Origin: Lumbricus terrestris
Lineage: Eukaryota > Annelida > Clitellata > Crassiclitellata > Lumbricidae
Assembly: GCA_949752735.1 (NCBI GenBank)
Contig: OX457044.1
Coordinates: 10,421,229 to 10,485,228, forward strand
Reading direction: 5' to 3'
Length of the DNA: 64,000 nt
Below, piece after piece: positions 19,301 through 28,680 of the stretch. Under the pieces are notes generated by a model. That model was not told where the DNA came from and searched no databases. It worked only from the letters and a program-made list of their open reading frames with translations. The position numbers and the translations under genes were made by a program. Position 1 is the stretch's first letter, and each line of letters begins with the position of its first letter.

Positions 19301-21911
19301 GAATGTTCGTCCCGAGTCCACCTTATAGAAGACCCTTTAATAAGAAAACACTCAACAATTGAATGCAAAAGAAAAGCAAACTGCTGCCTAAACATAATTC
19401 AATTTGGGTCAGACCTTTACAATATGAACCCAATGAATTGCGACTGAAACATTTACATGTACTGCCATTCCATGATGAAGACAAATAAGAGGTGCTCTCT
19501 GCACTAATCCTCTAGGATGCCATAATTACGAACTAGATGGTAACATACCAAGAGCAGACGGAATAAGATCAAATGTTGGCAGCCCCCGAGGTCTCGGCTG
19601 CAGGGCCCTTCATCTGGAATGACCTCCTTTCAGAGCTGTGAAACTGTGCATATAACTCCTGACCAATCAAACCTTGTATAATAAACCACTCAACTCTTTT
19701 TTCTTGACTGGGAAAGGATTGCTCCAGAGTAGCCCTCTTAAAAAGCACTTCGTCTCGCAAGGTAAGACAGCCATAGTTAAAACGCAAGCCATTACTTTCA
19801 TTGGCCCTGCATTGTGGAACAAGCTTGATCCTCCCAACGACGCATTACTCCATATTAACTGGCGTGACAAGCAACTCTTTTTGTCGTCTCAAAACACTTT
19901 TTCTCTTGGTCTCGCAAACTGGGACTTTAAACTGTTACTTTAGAACCACTTCATAAGACCATAGACTCTGCACTTTAAACTGTTACTTTAGAACCACTTC
20001 ATAAGACCATAGACTCTGCACTTTAAACTGTTACTTTAGAACCACTTCATAAGACCATAGACTTTGCATTTTAAACTGTTACTTTAGAACCACTTCATAA
20101 GACCATAGACTCTGCACTTTAAACTGTTACATTACTTTAGAACCACTTCATAAGACCATAGAATCTGCACTTTAAACTGTTACGTTAGAACCACTTCATA
20201 AGACCATAGACTCTGCACTTTAAACTGTTACGTTAGAACCACTTCATAAGACCATAGAATCTGCACTTTAAACTGTTACGTTAGAACCACTTCATAAGAC
20301 CATAGAATCTGCACTTTAAACTGTTACGTTAGAACCACTTCATAAGACCATAGAATCTGCACTTTAAACTGTTACGTTAGAACCACTTCATAAGACCATA
20401 GACTCTGCACTTTAAACTGTTACATTACTTTAGAACCACTTCATAAGACCATAGAATCTGCACTTTAAACTGTTACGTTAGAACCACTTCATAAGACCAT
20501 AGAATCTGCACTTTAAACTGTTACGTTACAACCACTTCATAAGACCATAGAATCTGCACTTTAAACTGTTACGTTAGAACCACTTCATAAGACCATAGAA
20601 TCTGCACTTTAAACTGTTACGTTAGAACCACTTCATAAGACCATAGACTCTGCACTTTAAACTGTTACCTTAGGGCAGCGTTTCCCAAAGTGTGTTCCGC
20701 GGAACCCAAAGGTTAGGCGGGCGTACACAAGGTCCACAAAGAGTTGCAATTGAGATAAATTTATTGGAATAAAACATTTCAAGCAGTTTATAAAAATACT
20801 GAAAGGTTTTTAAAAAGCTTTGAACTGTTGTCAATCATATCCATGCATTGATAATCCTTGCACACCAGTAATATAGGCTCACAGTGCTCAGGATTCTAGG
20901 TAGGCCAGAGTTGTAAGTCTGAAGAGGGATGTGTAGGCCTGCGACTAGCCATCCTTGTGATTATCATCTCAAAGAAACTAGGTCGAACACAATTAGACAC
21001 AAAACGTTTTATAATAGCCACCGAGGCAGATAATCGTACAGCAATTAACCGTTTTATTTTGTTAGCATAAAAATTGGCCAATATTGGGTTACTGGGTTCT
21101 TTTGGTGAAATGAACCCTTTTTGGTCATAGTAAAGCAGTAAAGTACTTGCGCCAGACAGGGTCATTGTTTTTTTCAATTTTCAATGTGTAGCTAAAAACT
21201 ATCCATCAGACAACAAGTTCTTTCAATATCCTGGATCAGTACCATGTTGACTATGTATCCTGAAAATTTCATCTATTTATCTTCAATGATAGTCGACTTA
21301 TGGCCTCCTAAACATGGCAGTAAATTAAGACGCAATTTTGGAATCGCGATAAACGGTGTCACCCCAAGTGTCTTTAAAATTCCGCATAAAAAACTATTGG
21401 GAGTATTGCTCTCAACTTTTGCACATGATCTAATACATTTATGCACATTCTGTGCAAATTTCATCAAAATCTGACATGATCGGGTGGGAAGCAATTGTTG
21501 AACTGAAAAGCAATGACCCTGCGTTGATTACTGAAATGGGGTCTTGGGCGGCCATAACTGTCTGCGGCGAAACTGCAGTATCGGGGACCGTGTGTGTAGG
21601 TTAGGGTCAGGTTATGCGTCGTGAGGGTCGGTTAGGATCAGGTGAAGCGTCATAAACAAGACCGTAAATACATGCACAAACGCATACACGCATACGAACA
21701 TAGTGATATTCACAACAAATAAAAACATCAGCAACAAAACCTATTTGAGACACTAGCAACCACCGGCAGGGCCTCACATAACATGCATGTGAGCGGTAAT
21801 ACAAGCACACACGCAGCCGGTCTTCGAATGCTCGTAATTACCTAATCCGTGCGCTCCAGACGCTAAAACATATACAAAAATCGCGACGACTAGAAACAAT
21901 AAAGTTGTCAT
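10305..21911 (-). CDS. NEMP: Nuclear envelope integral membrane protein (NEMP family), 8 exons
   Basis: Exons, in order: 21911-21842, 19334-19210, 18564-18357, 17944-17872, 14078-13985, 13514-13171, 12475-12314 and 10419-10305. All junctions are GT-AG, phases agree, and the total is 1,191 nt (396 residues plus TAG). Residues 1-22 are a signal peptide. The lumenal domain (about 23-134) has Cys47 and Cys117, aligning with the FCY and TCL cysteines of vertebrate NEMP1, and possible glycosylation sites at Asn69 and Asn114. Hydrophobic spans lie near 136-156, 163-184, 191-210, 225-243, 256-274 and 276-293, with the family signatures FYYGTGITFGV, SFGVCYYKGP and YSGTQV. The nucleoplasmic tail has LLTEEEY, ELREFC-SPDC-AWKT and an acidic C-terminus. 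NEMP proteins sit in the inner nuclear membrane, contribute to envelope stiffness and germ-line function, and bind Ran in Xenopus. Introns are full of transposons. NEMP1 against NEMP2 cannot be decided here. Confidence 0.95.
10562..10770 (+). mobile_element. tRNA-derived SINE
   Basis: Has an A-box-like TGGTGGTTCAGAGGG and a B box GGTTCGAATCC at 10622, then a body with CCTTGGGCAAGTCCTTCACT. The tail, GGGGCGCTATAAAAA, resembles that of the local LINE remnants. This is a SINE of the type that borrows a partner LINE tail. Confidence 0.8.
11088..12020. mobile_element. 933-bp non-autonomous hAT element
   Basis: Perfect 8-bp duplication TATTTTAT at 11080-11087 and 12021-12028. Ends are TAGGGCTG and CAGCCCTA. 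Subterminal regions are dense in the palindromic motif AATCGCGATTAA, in multiple copies and both orientations. No transposase is visible. It lies in the last but one to last part of the NEMP locus (final intron, 10420-12313). Confidence 0.88.
13020..13125 (-). mobile_element. tRNA-like SINE fragment
   Basis: On the minus strand GGGGTTCATATCC resembles a B box, preceded at tRNA-like spacing by a GTGTAGGTTAGTTG segment. It does not fold as a convincing tRNA. Confidence 0.35.
14860..15531. mobile_element. MITE with 9/10-bp TSD and modular C-rich ends (Mutator-like?)
   Basis: Duplication GTAACTGGTG flanks the element (14850-14859 and 15532-15541). The ends are inverted and modular: GGACATTAGCCCCCCC and GGACAAAAGCCCCCCC units alternate on the left, with their complements on the right; the outermost right end reads TGTCCTACACCC. 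No coding capacity. A 9-10 bp duplication fits Mutator-like elements best, but the terminal sequence matches no family I can recall. Sister copy at 57053. Confidence 0.82.
15754..17172 (+). mobile_element. hAT element carrying a broken transposase
   Basis: Perfect 8-bp duplication CCACCCAC (15746-15753 and 17173-17180). Ends are CAGAGGCGTAGCGAC and inverted GCTACGGCCCTG. It carries the 5' part of a hAT transposase gene (16195-17050) but no catalytic region, so it is an internally deleted copy. It sits inside the 14198-17216 element, in its C-rich subterminal repeat. Confidence 0.88.
16195..17050 (+). pseudogene. N-terminal fragment of hAT transposase (ZMYM/TTF zinc-finger type)
   Basis: Begins MSKGTYKYKSG-SKRK and reaches PKLSTYF, the usual basic start of hAT transposases of the ZMYM1-like group. 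Further on, DDPGIWPSIISD and then PFNEERRRFTSSNFYRTM, RRSWLMYSVQKDAFFCKLF and HETGKGHQDC mark the TTF-type zinc-finger region. There is an in-frame stop near 16340 and a frameshift near 16600 between the WPSII and PPQQNESYEFPF segments. The RNase-H-like catalytic domain is absent. Not functional. Confidence 0.85.
17318..17455 (+). repeat. ~18-bp tandem repeat
   Basis: About seven imperfect copies of CTACTATTCCAAGGGAA. Located in NEMP intron 4, outside the transposon nest. Confidence 0.75.
18775..18956 (-). mobile_element. tRNA-derived SINE
   Basis: Read on the minus strand it has GTGGGGCACGGTGGCGCAAG at the head, a GGATTCGAATCC-type B box, the same body (GACTCTGAGCAAGTCCTTCAC) as the copy at 10562, and a GGCGCCACTG-like tail. 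Confidence 0.75.
19020..19135 (-). mobile_element. LINE remnant, reverse-transcriptase C-terminal tail
   Basis: Minus-strand translation contains NPALAFAFVGPSKWNCIPSE, the pattern AFAVxGPxxWNxLPxE common near the end of L2/CR1-type ORF2 proteins. Lies in NEMP intron 2, adjoining the SINE above. Confidence 0.65.
19570..19945 (+). mobile_element. LINE remnants, L2/CR1-like ORF2 end
   Basis: Plus-strand frames contain SAAGPFIWNDLLSEL and AITFIGPALWNKLDPP, two copies of the (V/I)GPxxWNxLP signature near the C-terminus of L2/CR1-type ORF2. Frameshifts and stops make it a fossil. Its distal end runs directly into the 48-bp tandem array. Confidence 0.7.
19926..20670 (+). repeat. ~48-bp minisatellite, about 15 copies
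   Basis: Units run CTTTAAACTGTTACGTTAG, then AACCACTTCATAAGACCATA, then GA(A/C)TCTGCA. Variants alternate between GTTAGAACC and ACTTTAGAACC; two units have an extra ACATT. The first unit coincides with the end of the LINE frame (GGGACTTTAAACTG), so the array appears to have grown from the LINE 3' end. No unique spacers. Lies in NEMP intron 1. Confidence 0.93.
20676..21180 (-). mobile_element. Probable hAT relic (one terminus)
   Basis: Starts CAGCGTTTCCCAAAGTGTG, a typical hAT/Charlie-type end, immediately after the 48-bp array. A minus-strand frame at 20896-21177 may be a decayed transposase end, but only weakly. The second terminus was not found. Confidence 0.4.
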
Positions 21912-22080
21912 CTTAGAGAATCGTAAAAAGTTTAGTAATTTGAAAATTGATGACACGATGAAAAGTTTGAACGCCTCCGCAGATTACATATCGTGCAAGA
22001 GGTGTCTAACGAAAAAAGCGCGATGGACTCCGACATCTAGCGATCCAGCACTAAGGCGCTCCCTGGTGATTCGTAGCAGA
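21912..22080 (-). promoter_or_regulatory. Presumed 5' UTR and promoter region of NEMP
   Basis: The region upstream of the NEMP ATG (21911-21909) contains GTG codons but no earlier in-frame ATG. No TATA box is evident. The assignment rests only on position. Confidence 0.3.
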
Positions 22081-22293
22081 TTTATTATAAAAAAATAAGT
22101 CATCAGTTAAAACCTGGGTCTATTAAATTCAGAGTAGACTCACACTCAGTAGGTCCTCGTTTAGCCTATTTTAAAGTGGAGTAGTTGGAAATTAATTTTA
22201 TTATACTCGATCATTTAAAAATTAACAGTAGAAGTTGGGGAACTATAGGGGCGAGATGGACCCTTATGGCATGATGGATCCCGTCAATCATCA

Positions 22294-22985
22294 TCATTCA
22301 CCATGAGCCATATGCTCGTAGGTGTCCAATGTCAACTTCGTCTTCTTCTTCGAATCGCCTCTGTCCTGGGCCAGGTGAAACAGCTTTTGTAGTGAGTCAT
22401 CACACCAGTCCTCTACGTCCTTCTTCCATTCCCGATGTGGTCTGCCTCTCCTATTAGTTCCGTCCATTATTCCGAAAACAAGAGTTTTAAGTTTTCTGTC
22501 GACCGTCATTCTGGCGATATGGCCGAAAAGCCCTAATTTGTGTCTCATGGCTTTTTGTAAGATTGTTTCTGACCTGTCCACTCGCTGAACTATCTCTTCG
22601 TTAGTTATTTTCTGTGTCCATTTTATTCTCAGGATCTTTCTGTAGCATTTGTTCTCAAATGCCAGGATCCTTCTTTTTACCGAGGCGGTGTAGGCCTACA
22701 CCCATGTCTCGCAGCCATAAAGCGCTGTGCTGAAGATCGTGGTATTGAGGACCTTAATTCATCTTTGTTGTCATCTTGATGGTAGGCCTACTGCTCCTCC
22801 ATATTTTGTCCAGCGATTTGAGGGCTGTGTATGCTCTTGCTAGGCGGGTCCTGACTTCTGTTTCGCCATCCAAATCGAATGTGAAGTTGCTGCCTAGGTA
22901 GGTGAAGCTTCCAACGTTTTCTATTTCAACGTCTTCTACTTTTAAAATAGGTTCGCTGGTCTTTAGTCCGAATATCAATGCAAGG
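22294..22985 (-). pseudogene. LINE ORF2 C-terminal fragment
   Basis: Minus-strand frames give VENVGSFTYLGSNF and TRLARAYTALKSLDKIWRS, then, after a gap with stops, HKLGLFGHIARM and GRPHREWKKDVEDWC. This order (YLGS, then FGHIARM, then GRPxxxW) is the C-terminal region of RTE/BovB or related non-LTR retrotransposon ORF2. Frame-broken, 5' truncated. Confidence 0.8.
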
Positions 22986-23493
22986 GTATGATGTCGCCAC
23001 CTTCCGAATGAACTTTAAATACTGTAATACTGTTGGCGCTTTGGTGGTTTGACCAAAATAAACCAGCGAAACGACATTTTCTCGTTTTTTATTAAGAAAA
23101 GTTGATTTTCGACCTGTCCGATCCTATTTTCAGGATCGGATAGGTCGAAAAATGAGTGGCATTTTTAGGGGGCTTAGCCCCCCCCTAGGCGCCCCTAGCG
23201 CCGCTACTGGATACCCAGTAGATTTAATCTGTAATTGGTAAAAAGTTTATAGGCCTACCCTAGGGGCCTAAGCATGGGGGCGAGTTGGATCAGTCACCGA
23301 CGGGGCAAGACGAACCTTGTGATCCATTTTGCCCCATTTGTGTGAATTTTTCGTGTGGTTCGACTTTTTTTCATCCGATTTCACATGTTAGTTAATTATT
23401 TTTGTTATTATTAGCCTACTATAACAATAATTGTTGGATGTAATAATAATGACAATTAACGCGAAAGACATGATTGCAGTGGTCTATCTTGTT

Positions 23494-25669
23494 CAGGGCC
23501 GTAAATCTGTTTCTAGATGTGGGGAGGGAAAATTTCCCCCGGGCCTTTACCTCACTCACGCAGTACACCATTGAGTTCAGTGACACCTTATAGATTAAAT
23601 TAATTAGTGTTACAATGGTTGGTTCGCACTACTGCATATAGCCTTTTATGTTCGAACTAGGCCTACAATTATTAACACAACCAGGGTCTCTTACCAAACC
23701 AAAACAGTTGAAAGCATTGGGCTTATTTAGTCACTTAGTTTTTCTTCATTTTTATTTTCTGCAGCGGAATAGATTAGTAGTTAACTTGGAAGGCCTATAT
23801 ATGTATCTACCTGTAGCAACTCATGAATTTGCAGGGTCTGCTGTAAATTTAGGTGTTGCAAGCTTCAAATGTTTAATCATCAACTCAGACAACAAGTCGG
23901 TTATATTCTTCTAAAATGTGTTGACAATGGTTTAAGACATGTCTAAAAGTTGAAACCTCAGTCAATTATATAGGCTTAGATATATAGCTTAAGGTGGATA
24001 AAACCAACTTTAATTGTACATTACTTCCTACATGTATAAAATATAGTCTACGATACTTTTTCATATCATTCTGTCATTTTTGCCTTCCCTTAATTGCTTG
24101 TCGATTTTGTTAATGGCTTAATTTCTTTTGACTTAAACCCCAAGACTTAATATCTGGGGCGCTGAAGAAATATCAAGATTGTGATTGCGATTACAAATGC
24201 AAACTGCGACCAAAACAGATTCTTTACGTGGGAGAAATAACATGACAGGAATGTGATCACAATGATAACTTTTATGATGCTGTTTGTCACTTTTCTGATG
24301 CACAGATTTAGGCAATGACTAATAATAATTTGCTTATAGGCCTATGTAGGCCATGTGAAAATTAAGCTGTTCTTACAGTGAAGGCAGTGTACATTTGCAA
24401 AATTTTCATCGCACTTACCTAGTTACCTGGACACAATCCTGCTTGAAGTGATTCGTTTGGAAAACGAAAAAGATTAGACTTTTTTAATTACTTAACGCAC
24501 AGCACTTTATTCATGAATTTTATTTCTTTAAAATTATTTGCAATCCTTTGTAATCCTGTGTATAGGCCTACAGTCGAATATGCCGTATAGGCTAATGTGG
24601 TCTCGAGATGAACTGATATCAGTATTTCTCCTTTCAGATCTGAGAGCCCACACTCACTCCCAAGCCTCCGCCCCAGACCCCATGGGGGAGCCTACGACCC
24701 TCCTCCATACCTCCTAATCGTTAGGGGCTTCTTGCCTTCGGCAATCGCGGCTTTGCGCGTTTCATGCTCGCTACTAAGAATCCCCATTTGGTCCCCCCAA
24801 CGTTTAGGACGTGGTTGCACCTATGCTCCAAATATGATTAGACTATGTACTTATGTAAGCTTGTATACAATATGCCTGTGCATGTTATATATGCATGAAT
24901 CATGAATGCATATGTATGTATTGTGTTGCATTGCATATGAGAATTTATAAAATGCTTCTTACAGCATAGCCTACTATACTAGCTATTCAGAGACGCTTTG
25001 ATCAGCGTGACAACCCTGAGGAAATAAGAAAGACTTAATTAAGCAGCGGTAGGTGTCACCTACGATAAGATCTTACTACGGATAGAGGAAAGAGAAGTCG
25101 TTCCACAAAGAGGTGTCTACACTGGCAATTGAAGGTTGGGTCATGGCAGTCTTTGCCGGAAGAACTAGGAGATCAAGGATATCAGCAGACAGGAGAAGGC
25201 GAAAAGAGATTGTGTAGAGGTTTGTGGGTTTGTGCATCAATTGATTCAAGTCACAAAGGTGACTTTGCCTAGAGTTTGCCCATTTTGAGTTTACATGTAT
25301 GATATATATAGGCCTAATCGCCCTATATATATATAATTATATATATAGGGCGATAATATATATATATTATTGTAATTAGCTGTGTTCTCACTGAATGGCC
25401 GCCAACTCCTGCAGTTTTGCAGGGTGATTATATTGGGCGTGTGACGTGTCACATAATAAATTCCTCCCGCTTTGTATCGTTGAAGAGAAGATCCTATCTC
25501 GGCTTTTGATCCTACAGAGCAAGCTTTCAAGCAACAGCTTGCCTACGGTACCCTAACATTTGTGCTGCAGCTGAGAAAAAGTGGGGAGGGAATTCCTTCA
25601 CGTTCCCTCCCCAGCTTTTAAAGTGGAGAGGGAATTCCCTCCCTTCCCTCCCCGGGATTTACGGCCCTG
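23494..25669. mobile_element. 2.2-kb hAT element without transposase
   Basis: Perfect 8-bp duplication ATCTTGTT (23486-23493 and 25670-25677). Ends are CAGGGCCGTAAATCTG and inverted GATTTACGGCCCTG, followed by G/C-rich subterminal GGGGAGGGAAAATTTCCC-type sequence on both sides. No recognisable transposase; the 88-codon plus-strand frame at 23648 has no family signature. Confidence 0.85.
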
Positions 25670-25951
25670 ATCTTGTTCCACCATGGGGGCAAGATGGACC
25701 ACTAAAATCGCCTAAAATAGAAAAAATCTAGTCCCATGTAAGTTCTGCGTTATTCTAACTGATTTTACATTATAGACGATCACATTTGTGCATAAAATAG
25801 TATTCTACATGTGATCAGAAGATGCCAGGATTAAAGACTAATGCGTGGGGCATGATATTTTAGAACAAAAAACTGTGATTAAATATTATTTCCTAATAGC
25901 CTATGACGCAGGCCTAAGTGAAATACGTAGGCCTACATGTACATGTATACG

Positions 25952-26129
25952 CAGTGTCTAAAGTGTGGAAAAATAAGTGCCTGGACGCCCCTTACCTCTC
26001 CAAAATAAGTGCCTGGACGCCCCTTACCTTTCTAGTCTGTGCTCGCCAATAAGTGGCTGGACGGTGTTCAGATTTTAAAACAAGTGCATGGACGCCGTCC
26101 ATGACCGTCCAGGCACACTTTAAGCCCTG
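25952..26129. mobile_element. 178-bp non-autonomous hAT element (sister of 4081 copy)
   Basis: Same ends (CAGTGTCTAAAGTGTGG and CACACTTTAAGCCCTG) and same internal AAGTGCCTGGACGCC repeats as 4081-4260, with a few substitutions. The 8-bp flanks no longer match, so the insertion is older or the flanks have changed. Confidence 0.8.
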
Positions 26130-26694
26130 CATGTAGGACTATGCTAATAGCAAATAAAAAAAATCAATGTTAGGCCTATTCAGTGCTGATTTTCAATGCT
26201 AGGCTATAGCCTATTTTTTATTAGACGGTTATTTAGACCAATATAGTAAGCTTTGTTATTCGTTACATAGAAACAAATAATTTTTATTCTAATTGACTAT
26301 GTATACTATTATAGTAGGCTTTGACTCGTTTAGTAAACTCGTAACTTCTACAGCGCCCACAAAGGCTAGCCTATAAGTCGCGGAAACCAGCTCCCATTCA
26401 AGACAAGGTCGATAGGCAGGAGTGAAGATCCGGAGACACGACCAGGCGAGAGGTCCTTTGTCATTTTCTTGTCGTTAGCCTATAGCCTACCTTGAGAAGA
26501 GTGGCCCATCTTAGGCAATATGCCATCAAGGTTTCTTCTTTCCTGGGCTACCCTGTCTTTCGTAGTTCGCAACTTCGCAAGTGTAGGCCTACATACAACC
26601 TCACGATGGAACATAAGTAGGCCTAGATGCCTAAGCCTAACACGGATCAATTCAATCGATCGGAATTTATATATAGCGTCCCTTCATCATCAAT

Positions 26695-26935
26695 ACTCTG
26701 CAGAGGCGCTCTTGGATCGAGGTCCAGCGTAAAAAGCGTCTTCAACAGTTGTTGAAAACAATCGAGAATAGCAAGTGAAAGACTGCTCATTGCTCAAGGT
26801 CCCTACACAATACACATGACTGTCTCTTGGAGTTGGGGGGAAGAGGCTTGGGTAGAGGATGATCGAACCCCTATCGTAATGTGCTACAGACGAAACGCCT
26901 CATTGCCATTGGTTCGGCTACCTTATCCGACGCGT
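26695..26935 (-). mobile_element. tRNA-derived SINE
   Basis: On the minus strand there is GTAGCCGAACCAATGGCAA (A-box-like), GGGGTTCGATCATCC (B box), and a tail with GAGCGCCTCTGCAGAG at the far end. More diverged than the 10562 copy. Confidence 0.6.
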
Positions 26936-27534
26936 GCCTCCACGCAAACATAAAAATTGCGTCCATCATTGCGAGGGTTTCGATGGCAGGTCATGTATGA
27001 GCGCAGTTGATTAGAGGACGTCGAGGCGTTTTTAAAACAAATTCTGTTTATTTTGTGACCATGTTCCTTAAAATTGAAGCCCTCCGCCATGTAAACCCCC
27101 ACCATTCTTCTGGCTAAGCCATGGCTGCGCTGCGTAAAATTAATGTAACCATTGTGTAGGCCTATAGATGTTTCTATGTAGCAAACGCTGTCTAGATTCG
27201 ACCCTGTTCACTTTCCAAGGAATCACTGATTGGCTACATGAGTTCCTTCTTCATCACCGATTCCGTACTGGATATATGTTGTAGTCGTCAGGATAGATGT
27301 CGAGGATTCTGTTCTTTGGCAGAGAAGAACTAGAACGAAGTGTCTGATTCGTATCAGACAACAACGACGTCCTCCTCGTGACTCATCGTCATTGTAATAG
27401 GCATTGCCAACGTCATCATCACCATCATCATCATCATCGCCAACTGCTATTGTCTACAACAAGGCAGAATAAGATGGCATCATAATGATCAGACCTAAGC
27501 CTATGCTGCCTATTGCATTTTGAACCAAAATTCA

Positions 27535-27535
<1 letters not shown>

Positions 27536-27578
<43 letters not shown>

Positions 27579-27592
27579 TGATTGATTCGACC
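27536..27592. repeat. (GATT)n microsatellite
   Basis: Simple tetranucleotide array, about 13 copies with one interruption. Confidence 0.9.
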
Positions 27593-27960
27593 GCCATTGA
27601 AGAAACAGGTAAGTGAATCGGATCAAAAGTGGATAATGGATGACTATAGAATATTTTGTCTATGGTTTAAATCAATCGGTTTATAAATAACATTTTACCA
27701 TCGATTTTTCATTACAACGACGACAATGTCAGTCACAGAAACGTATAGAAGTAATAAGCTAGGCCTATATATATAGGCCTATACTGTTTCCATATGCCAT
27801 TTAGTGTTCAATAATCGGTGTCGTATTTAACCTACATGGTGAAATCAATTCTCGGCAGGGTGAGAATAATACTATTGTCGTGTGGGTTCAACCCCACCTC
27901 CCAGTTTTTCTTACAGGACTCCTTGCATAAATAGCAAAATCTTCAGTGCACATCCTAGCT

Positions 27961-27993
27961 GCATATAAATCAACAGCTGGCACATCATCATCG

Positions 27994-28027
<34 letters not shown>

Positions 28028-28137
28028 CATCATCGTCGTCATCATCGTCGTCGTCATCATCATCGTCGTCATCATCGTCATCGTCGTCGTCATCGTCGTC
28101 GTCGTCGTCGTCATCATCATCGTCATCGTCATCATCG

Positions 28138-28195
<58 letters not shown>

Positions 28196-28196
28196 T
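27961..28196. repeat. (TCA/TCG)n trinucleotide array
   Basis: About 78 TCN triplets with interspersed TCG among TCA. Frames give poly-Ser on plus and poly-Asp or Met-rich on minus, which are artefacts. Confidence 0.95.
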
Positions 28197-28680
28197 ACTT
28201 TTATACATTTCTCAAATTGCTCCTCAGATCGAAGATTGTTGAAGACAGAACAAGACAGTATAGTCAGACCTATTTTGAAGCTAGGCCTATGGCACGTTTT
28301 CGTGTAGGAAATCGAAATTGCCTCTGGCCTACATCTGTTGCAAGTTGAACAACGGTTACTAGGCTTATAGTCTGGTGTGTCATGCTGCCATGGCGTGTAT
28401 ATTATAAGTGGCTGTGTGAGTAGAGATGAACAAAGTCCCACCAAAGTTATCTGTTGTTTACCGCATATAATTATCTGGACTATATTATGAAGTTCATTTT
28501 CGGACCCGTCAAAAGTGCTGATAACATATGGCTGTCCAAGAAATCTGAACAGATGCGTCTTAACATAACTGGGGAAAATAGGCTAAGTTGAGCAGGGTTA
28601 AAGTAGCATAGTTTATCTGACCTATAGCTAAATGACTGTATGTAGGGTGGCTAAAATATCTATGTAGTGATTATACTCAC

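Noticed and set aside
19926..20670. CRISPR-like array of regular repeats
   Set aside because: The units are contiguous tandem copies with no unique spacers, in a eukaryotic intron.
25291..25530. 79-codon minus-strand ORF as a further exon of the membrane-protein gene
   Set aside because: It lies inside the hAT element 23494-25669 and has no membrane-like or conserved content.
27888..28242. Poly-Asp, poly-Ser and Met-rich ORFs
   Set aside because: Translations of the (TCN)n array in different frames.
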